Translations under genes and position numbers: made by a program
Shown: positions 1-3,634 of the stretch, piece by piece
Layout: each line of letters opens with the position of its first letter
How positions within the stretch are numbered: position 1 is the first letter of the stretch
The notes under the pieces: model-generated
The model's database searches: none
Seen by the model: the letters and a program-made list of their open reading frames with translations, nothing else
What the model was told of the DNA's origin: nothing
Assembly: GCA_002067855.1 (NCBI GenBank)
Contig: MVQS01000361.1
Location: 1-6,063 of the forward strand
Length of the DNA stretch: 6,063 nucleotides
Direction of reading: 5' to 3'
From: Syntrophaceae bacterium PtaB.Bin038
Lineage (GTDB): Bacteria; Desulfobacterota; Syntrophia; Syntrophales; UBA2192

Positions 1-93
1 CCCGGTCACATCCACCAGTTCCACATCCCCCCCGTCACGCTGGAGGCTGGGCCGGATCTGGTCGAGCGCAGCCTGAACCTTCTCTTTCATCAT
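1..93 (-). CDS. NifU C-terminal-domain (Fe-S scaffold) protein, 5' part only
   Basis: Only the first 31 codons lie in the window; the gene continues past the left edge. The visible peptide begins MMKEKVQAALDQIRPSLQRD and continues GGDVELVDVTG. This is the characteristic opening of the NifU C-terminal domain (Pfam NifU type), with its helix and the RPxLxxDGGDxELV signature. The domain's CxxC cluster-binding motif would lie just beyond the edge and cannot be checked. In known members the domain holds or transfers a [4Fe-4S] cluster to client proteins. Two ATG codons stand in tandem (93-91 and 90-88). A GGAG at 101-98 is 4 nt from the first and 7 nt from the second, so the second ATG may be the true start. 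A 154-nt spacer separates it from the lipoprotein gene, so it may have its own promoter. Proximity to ispH, whose product is a [4Fe-4S] enzyme, is suggestive only. Confidence 0.85.
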   Translation of the reverse strand, partial: MMKEKVQAALDQIRPSLQRDGGDVELVDVTG

Positions 94-97
94 GACA

Positions 98-101
98 CTC
101 C
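98..101 (-). promoter_or_regulatory. Shine-Dalgarno GGAG of the NifU-like gene
   Basis: GGAG on the minus strand lies 4 nt before the first ATG (93) and 7 nt before the second (90), between the start codon and the 7-mer repeat block that begins at 104. Spacing favours the second ATG. Confidence 0.55.
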
Positions 102-103
102 GT

Positions 104-138
104 TGAGGCATTAGGCACCGGGCATCAGGCATTAGGGG
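104..138 (+). repeat. Degenerate 7-nt tandem array, consensus TYAGGCA, five units
   Basis: Five consecutive 7-nt units start at 104, 111, 118, 125 and 132 with no phase slip. The first two read TGAGGCA TTAGGCA, the third and fourth are CCGGGCA and TCAGGCA, and the last decays to TTAGGGG. All keep GG at unit positions 4-5, and the first four end in CA. The block sits 10 nt upstream of the NifU-like start codon. It resembles, in period only, the heptanucleotide STRR repeats described in cyanobacteria. An inverted partner block lies at 223-243. Confidence 0.7.
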
Positions 139-186
139 AAAAAGAACCCCCCCGCTTTTCTCCGGATGCTCCGAGCTTCACCGTAG

Positions 187-217
187 ATTAATCCAGTGAC
201 GCATTCGACCGAATCAA
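187..217 (-). promoter_or_regulatory. Weak candidate promoter for the NifU-like gene
   Basis: On the minus strand a TTGATT (217-212) resembles a -35 box and is followed after 19 nt by ATTAAT (192-187; or after 18 nt by GATTAA). This is the most AT-rich stretch of the spacer in an otherwise GC-rich window. Matches to the sigma70 consensus are 4/6 and 4/6 with a slightly long gap, so this is only a candidate. It overlaps the short palindromes ATTCG-AC-CGAAT (203-214) and GAAT-CA-ATTC (211-220), which could be operator half-sites. Confidence 0.25.
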
Positions 218-222
218 TTCCC

Positions 223-243
223 GTCCTCGTGCCTGACGCCTAT
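223..243 (-). repeat. 7-nt tandem block, inverted relative to 104-138
   Basis: Read on the minus strand, the units ATAGGCG (243-237) and TCAGGCA (236-230) follow the same TYAGGCA pattern as the array at 104-138. A weak third unit, CGAGGAC (229-223), completes the block. It begins 4 nt after the stop codon of the lipoprotein gene. The two blocks therefore bracket the central 139-222 segment in opposite orientation and could pair in RNA or in extruded DNA. No T-run follows, so it does not look like an intrinsic terminator. Confidence 0.5.
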
Positions 244-247
244 TCCA

Positions 248-844
248 TCAATGCGGCATCCTGTCGATCATCTTTCGAACCATCGAGCGTCCCATGCCGG
301 TGAGCTCCGGCTTGAGAAACCGGTACTCTTCCGTGACCTGGTGGCCCGCCCTCCACATCGTCTTGCCCGTCCTCGTGTCCACGAGCCGCATGGAGATGCC
401 CACCCGTGCGATCTTGTCGCCGGCGAGCATCGTGTACTCCCACACATCCACGGTGGGAATGAGGACGGCCTCGATCCCGCAGAGCTCGGCGATCGCCTTG
501 CAGAGTTCCGGGTCCGAGAAGTTCAGCTCCCGGAGCTTTGCGAGATAGACGTCGACGGACTTGCGGAGATCCTCGTTCGCCTCGATCCGCCTGCGGATCT
601 CCTCGCCGCCGACCACCGTGACGTACCATTTCGTGCCCGTCAGCACCTCGGTGATGATGCCGTCGACCTTCCCCCGGGCATCCCTGTAGATCCCCACATC
701 GGCGGGAAGCACCCCGATGCTCTTCGGGCGGAAGTCCTTCGCCTCCTCGGCCGTCTGGACGAACCGCAACCCCTCGCACCCGGCCAGGAGCCAGACGGTC
801 AAAACGGTCACGGCGACCAGGGCCGCTGCGGAATTCCTTCTCAA
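248..844 (-). CDS. Predicted outer-membrane lipoprotein, LpoB/CsgG/GNA1162-like fold suspected
   Basis: This encodes a 198-aa protein, starting at a TTG codon (844-842). The N-terminus is a clear lipoprotein signal peptide: two arginines at 2-3, a hydrophobic run at 6-20, and the lipobox LAGC with the lipidated Cys at 23. Glu at +2 does not match the Asp inner-membrane retention signal, so outer-membrane delivery is likely. The mature part has a segment FRPKSIGVLP (38-47) and a C-terminal stretch GIEAVLIPTVDVWEY (123-137). These are followed by RLVDTRTGKTMWRA (153-166), the strand pattern (GAdavl...lvDtkTGkilW) seen in LpoB, CsgG-type and GNA1162/DUF799 envelope lipoproteins. That assignment is by pattern only; no enzymatic motif is visible. 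It starts 14 nt after the ispH-ubiA stop, so it is probably cotranscribed and coupled. A GTG at 862-860, overlapping that stop as GTGA, is an alternative start adding six residues. The upstream ATG at 901 lacks a ribosome-binding site. Confidence 0.75.
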   Translation of the reverse strand: MRRNSAAALVAVTVLTVWLLAGCEGLRFVQTAEEAKDFRPKSIGVLPADVGIYRDARGKVDGIITEVLTGTKWYVTVVGGEEIRRRIEANEDLRKSVDVYLAKLRELNFSDPELCKAIAELCGIEAVLIPTVDVWEYTMLAGDKIARVGISMRLVDTRTGKTMWRAGHQVTEEYRFLKPELTGMGRSMVRKMIDRMPH

Positions 845-848
845 GGCC

Positions 849-854
849 CCTCCT
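849..854 (-). promoter_or_regulatory. Shine-Dalgarno AGGAGG deciding the TTG start of the lipoprotein gene
   Basis: The minus strand reads TGA (ispH-ubiA stop, 861-859), then GGACAGGAGGGGCC, then TTG. A full AGGAGG lies 4 nt before the TTG at 844. It is the strongest ribosome-binding site in the window, and it supports TTG over the ATG at 901 and the GTG at 862. Confidence 0.6.
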
Positions 855-858
855 GTCC

Positions 859-2616
859 TCACGCGAGCAGCCGCAGGGCGACAAGCCAGCCGACGGTGCA
901 TAACCCCGCGAGAACATAGTTTGTTTCAAGCAGTCCGTTGATCACGGCCGCGGAAAGCGCCGTTCTTCTATCACAAAGTTCGAAACAAATCCACATGTAA
1001 TATACGCAGGGAAACAGCGTGAAACTGAGCGATGTCGTCCACTTGAGGGGGTACGACAGCACGAGCAGCAGGGCCAGGAACAGGGAGATGGCGTCGAGGA
1101 GCTTCCGGGTCCTGTTCTCGCCGATGACGACGGGGATGGTCTCCCGGCCCAGCATGCGGTCGCTCTGGATCTCGATGAGGTCCGACAGGGACGAACGGAC
1201 GAACACGATGGAGAAAATGAAGAGCGCCGCCACGATCATGTCCGCCGAGATGTCGAGCGGCCAAGCCACGTAGGGAATCACGGCGATGACGAGGGCCCAG
1301 GCGGCGGCCATGAAAAGATTCTTCGTGCCCGGCAGGTCGCGGAGCCTGCGGAAGCGCCACCCCTTCGGGAAGACGCGCAGGTTGTACAGGGCCCCGACGA
1401 CGGAGACGCAGGCGAGCATGAGCCACGGCACGAACCCGATCATGTAGGCCAGCCCCAGGGAGAGGAGCATGCACAACAGGGCCGCCACGACGTACACCCG
1501 GGCGTGCTTCGCATACGCCTCCTCCCGGAACGTCCCCCGCAGGCCGCTCACCTCCCGGTCGACGAAGCGGTTGAGGGTGTGGACGGAGAACACGTAGAAG
1601 GACGCCATGAGCAGCTGCAGGATGCTGAAGGAGACCCCCTGGAGATACTGCGCCGCAAGGGCGAGGCAGGCCGCGCCGAGGGCCGAGTAGATGTCGGTGC
1701 GCACGGAGCCGAGCCACAGCGTGAAGAACCAGCCCCTCGCGCCGGAGCCGAGGCGCTTGTTCTGGATCGTGTCGACGGCGCGCTCGATGATCCAGTTCGG
1801 CGTCGAGGCCCCGGCGGAGATCCCGATGCGGTTGTACCGGCCGAGCGCGATGCCCTGGATCTCGTCGGCCGTCTCGACGTGGAAGGTCGGGGTGCCCATG
1901 GCCTCGGAGATCTGCGCGAGGCGCCGCGTGTTGGCGCTGTTGCGCCCCCCGACGATGAAAACGGCGTCCATGGCGCAGGCGAGTTCCTTGATCTCGGCCT
2001 GGCGCTTCTCCGTGGAGTCGCAGATCGTGTCGAAGACCACCGTCTCGGGCACCCGGGCGCGGATCGTCTCGACGATGGCCTTGTATTCATCGAGGCTCTG
2101 CGTGGTCTGGGCGACGACGCAGACCTTTTCCATCGCCGGCAGTCGCCCGGCCCCTTCGAGGTTGCTGACGACGATGCCCCGGCCGGCGGCATACCCCAGC
2201 AGGCCGTTGACCTCGGGGTGCTCGGCGTCTCCCACGATGACGATCCGGTAGCCCTGCGCGGCGTGCTTCTTGATCACCGACTGGACGCGTCCCACCTTCG
2301 GGCACGTGGCGTCGATGATCATGACCCCCTTTTCCTTCAGGCTCTCCCGTTCCTGGGGCGAGATGCCGTGGGCGCGGATGATGACGGTCGTCCCCTCTTC
2401 GATCCCCTCGAGATCCTGCACGGGGATGATGCCGCGCTTCTTCAGAAGCTCCACCGTCTGGGGGTTGTGGATCAGGGGCCCGTAGGTGTAGATCTTCCGG
2501 TCGCCCTTGTGCTGGGCGAGTTCGAGGACCATGTCGACGGCCCGGCGCACGCCCATGCAGAAGCCCGCCGTCTCGGCCAGCCGGATCTCGATGTCCTTGA
2601 CGAACCGTTTGATCAT
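859..2616 (-). CDS. ispH: IspH (HMBPP reductase) fused to a UbiA-family membrane prenyltransferase
   Basis: This is a single 585-aa ORF with two domains. Residues 1-285 form a complete IspH, the [4Fe-4S] enzyme that reduces HMBPP to IPP and DMAPP in the last MEP-pathway step. The three cluster cysteines are C20 (AGFCMGVRRAV), C105 (DATCPKV) and C199 (TICDST). Active-site residues are H50 (GPLIHN), H83 (RAHG), H133 and E135 (EHPEVNG), T171, S227/N229 (NSANT) and S271 (AGAST). After a short linker (286-295), residues 296-585 form a polytopic UbiA-type domain with about eight or nine hydrophobic segments. Its second Asp-rich motif is recognisable as DLIEIQSDRMLGRETIP (479-495). The first is altered to NRFVDREVS (349-357). 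The UbiA substrate cannot be read from sequence; quinone, heme or lipid-linked sugar pathways all use this family. Known IspH proteins are about 280-310 aa and soluble, so the fusion is the oddity. The ATG at 2616 has no visible Shine-Dalgarno and abuts a 7-mer repeat. It is the only usual start codon ahead of the first cysteine. Confidence 0.93.
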   Translation of the reverse strand: MIKRFVKDIEIRLAETAGFCMGVRRAVDMVLELAQHKGDRKIYTYGPLIHNPQTVELLKKRGIIPVQDLEGIEEGTTVIIRAHGISPQERESLKEKGVMIIDATCPKVGRVQSVIKKHAAQGYRIVIVGDAEHPEVNGLLGYAAGRGIVVSNLEGAGRLPAMEKVCVVAQTTQSLDEYKAIVETIRARVPETVVFDTICDSTEKRQAEIKELACAMDAVFIVGGRNSANTRRLAQISEAMGTPTFHVETADEIQGIALGRYNRIGISAGASTPNWIIERAVDTIQNKRLGSGARGWFFTLWLGSVRTDIYSALGAACLALAAQYLQGVSFSILQLLMASFYVFSVHTLNRFVDREVSGLRGTFREEAYAKHARVYVVAALLCMLLSLGLAYMIGFVPWLMLACVSVVGALYNLRVFPKGWRFRRLRDLPGTKNLFMAAAWALVIAVIPYVAWPLDISADMIVAALFIFSIVFVRSSLSDLIEIQSDRMLGRETIPVVIGENRTRKLLDAISLFLALLLVLSYPLKWTTSLSFTLFPCVYYMWICFELCDRRTALSAAVINGLLETNYVLAGLCTVGWLVALRLLA

Positions 2617-2620
2617 GACA

Positions 2621-2648
2621 AAACAGGGTACAGGGTCAAGGGTTCAGG
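2621..2648 (+). repeat. 7-nt tandem array, consensus GTWCAGG, upstream of ispH-ubiA
   Basis: Four units in strict phase start at 2621, 2628, 2635 and 2642: AAACAGG, GTACAGG, then GTCAAGG and GTTCAGG. All end in AGG. The block ends 4 nt from the ispH-ubiA start codon and fills the place where its ribosome-binding site would be expected. It has the same period and the same orientation relative to the downstream gene as the blocks at 104-138 and 3444-3464, but a different core. Confidence 0.7.
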
Positions 2649-2661
2649 GCTCATGCAGCCG

Positions 2662-2693
2662 CCTTTTCCGCTCTTCCTCGCCTCCTAGCTTCC
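2662..2693 (-). repeat. 8-nt tandem array, GGAAG-type, overlapping the tlyA stop codon
   Basis: On the minus strand four 8-nt units run without slip: GGAAGCTA (2693-2686), GGAGGCGA (2685-2678), GGAAGAGC (2677-2670) and GGAAAAGG (2669-2662). All begin with GG and are purine-rich. The first unit supplies the last two codons and most of the TAG stop of tlyA, so the array invades the coding end. The third unit is identical to the unit repeated three times downstream of dxs at 3598-3621 (same sequence in another register). Confidence 0.65.
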
Positions 2694-3440
2694 TTCTTTT
2701 TTCACCGCGTAGATAAAAAATTCCCGGTTCCCCTCGGGGCCGGTGAGGGGCGACTCGCAGGTGGCCCGGACCGTGAGGCCCAGCTCCCCGAAGAACGCCG
2801 CGAGGTCCTCCACCACCCTGGCGTGCACCGCCGGGTCCCGGACAACGCCCTTCTTGCCGACTTCGCCCCTCCCCGCCTCGAACTGCGGCTTGACGAGGGC
2901 CACGATGCCCCCTCCCGGCCGGACGAACCGGAGCGTCGCCGGCACGACGTGCCGCAGCGAGATGAAGGACGTGTCGATCGTCGCGAGATCGACGGGCTCC
3001 TCGACCCCCACGCCCGCGAAATGGCGGATGTTGGTCCGCTCGAAGAGCACGACCCGGGGGTCGTTGCGAAGCTTCCAGGCGATCTGCCCGTAGCCCACGT
3101 CCACGGCGTAGACCTTCCGGGCCCCCTCCTGGAGCAGGCAGTCCGTGAACCCTCCCGTCGAGGCGCCCACGTCGAGGGCCGTGAGTCCCTCGACGCGGAT
3201 CCCGAAGGCGTCCAGGGCCCCCTTGAGCTTCACGCCCCCCCGGCTCACGTAGGGGTGGTCCCCGCCGCGGACCCGGACGTCCGCGTCCCCGGAAACGAGC
3301 GCACCGGCCTTGACGACGGGTTGCTCGTTGACCAGCACCGCCCCGGCCAGGATGAGGGCCCTTGCCCGCTCCCGGGAGGCAACGAGGCCCCGGTCCACGA
3401 GCAGCACGTCCAGTCTCTTTTTGGGGGATTTTTCTCTCAT
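2685..3440 (-). CDS. tlyA: TlyA-family S4-domain rRNA 2'-O-methyltransferase
   Basis: This encodes a 251-aa protein of the size usual for TlyA (about 245-275). Residues 7-66 are an S4 RNA-binding domain (KKRLDVLLVDRGLVASRERA, then AGAVLVNEQPV). Residues 65-250 are an FtsJ/RrmJ-like SAM methyltransferase. Its SAM motif is DVGASTGGFTDCLL (90-103). The motif YVSRGGVKLKGAL (64-76) precedes it, then AVDVGYGQ (112-119), IDTSFISL (155-162), VKPQFEAG (183-190) and a C-terminal NREFF (238-242). The K-D-K-E catalytic set of the fold is plausibly K71 or K73, D156, K184 and E240. Characterised TlyA proteins methylate C1920 of 23S rRNA and, in the longer type, C1409 of 16S rRNA. The 'hemolysin' name in databases is historical. 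The ATG at 3440 matches the usual family start (basic residues just before RLDVLL). A longer version from ATG 3503 would translate repeat sequence. Neither start has a clear Shine-Dalgarno. tlyA directly downstream of dxs is a conserved arrangement. Confidence 0.93.
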   Translation of the reverse strand: MREKSPKKRLDVLLVDRGLVASRERARALILAGAVLVNEQPVVKAGALVSGDADVRVRGGDHPYVSRGGVKLKGALDAFGIRVEGLTALDVGASTGGFTDCLLQEGARKVYAVDVGYGQIAWKLRNDPRVVLFERTNIRHFAGVGVEEPVDLATIDTSFISLRHVVPATLRFVRPGGGIVALVKPQFEAGRGEVGKKGVVRDPAVHARVVEDLAAFFGELGLTVRATCESPLTGPEGNREFFIYAVKKEGS

Positions 3441-3443
3441 GGG

Positions 3444-3464
3444 ACGGCAGACGGCAGGAACAGG
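3444..3464 (+). repeat. 7-nt tandem block (ACGGCAG twice, then GAACAGG) upstream of tlyA
   Basis: Two identical units ACGGCAG ACGGCAG (3444-3457) are followed in phase by GAACAGG (3458-3464). The block ends 3 nt from the tlyA ATG and occupies the expected ribosome-binding position; the minus strand there reads pyrimidine-rich CTGCCGT repeats. Confidence 0.6.
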
Positions 3465-3503
3465 GCAAAAAGCCCGGCCTTCGTCTTCAAGCTCCGATCG
3501 CAT

Positions 3504-3535
3504 GAAGATCGGAAGGTTGGGGGTTCGGAAGCTCA
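3504..3535 (+). repeat. 8-nt tandem array, GAAGNTNG-type, left arm of the dxs-tlyA spacer
   Basis: Four 8-nt units in phase start at 3504, 3512, 3520 and 3528: GAAGATCG, GAAGGTTG, then GGGGTTCG and GAAGCTCA. In a shifted register these are GGAAGNTC units. Read on the plus strand they mirror the minus-strand GGAAGAGC units at 3598-3621 on the other side of the spacer. Confidence 0.55.
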
Positions 3536-3551
3536 GGCAGGACCCGCGGCT

Positions 3552-3621
3552 GGAAGAGCCGGAACATCTCCCTTCGCTCCGCGTGCTTTCTCCGGCTCCG
3601 CTCTTCCGCTCTTCCGCTCTT
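3552..3621. repeat. Inverted repeat plus three perfect CCGCTCTT octamers after dxs
   Basis: CCGCTCTT occurs three times head-to-tail at 3598-3605, 3606-3613 and 3614-3621; on the minus strand this is GGAAGAGC in another register. A plus-strand GGAAGAGC (3552-3559) continues into GAGCCGGA (3556-3563), whose exact complement TCCGGCTC lies at 3591-3598. This allows an 8-bp stem with a 27-nt loop in the transcript after dxs. No T-run follows on the minus strand, so it does not fit a standard intrinsic terminator. It may act as an RNA 3'-end stabiliser or simply reflect the inverted repeat layout. Confidence 0.6.
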
Positions 3622-3634
3622 CATCACTTCGTCT

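Noticed and set aside
104..138. CRISPR or phage attachment site
   Set aside because: Units are 7-8 nt and contiguous, with no unique spacers, no cas genes, and no integrase or tRNA nearby.
845..901. Lipoprotein start at ATG 901
   Set aside because: It would overlap ispH-ubiA by 43 nt, lacks a ribosome-binding site, and puts an atypically long arginine-rich stretch ahead of the signal peptide.
240..929. 229-codon minus-strand frame overlapping the lipoprotein gene
   Set aside because: The other frame gives a textbook lipoprotein signal and a sensible mature protein; this one is a low-complexity Arg/Gly-rich shadow.
1504..2688. 394-codon open frame on the plus strand opposite ispH
   Set aside because: Antisense shadow of a gene with complete catalytic motifs; composition is Asp/Arg/Gly-rich and resembles no family.
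2685..3440. Hemolysin
   Set aside because: The name is a legacy label of the TlyA family; the S4 plus FtsJ-like SAM domains indicate an rRNA methyltransferase.
3441..3503. Longer TlyA starting at ATG 3503
   Set aside because: The added 21 residues come from repeat DNA, have no ribosome-binding site, and TlyA proteins normally start just before the S4 domain.
3552..3598. Intrinsic terminator after dxs
   Set aside because: A stem is possible but the loop is 27 nt and no T-run follows it on the minus strand.
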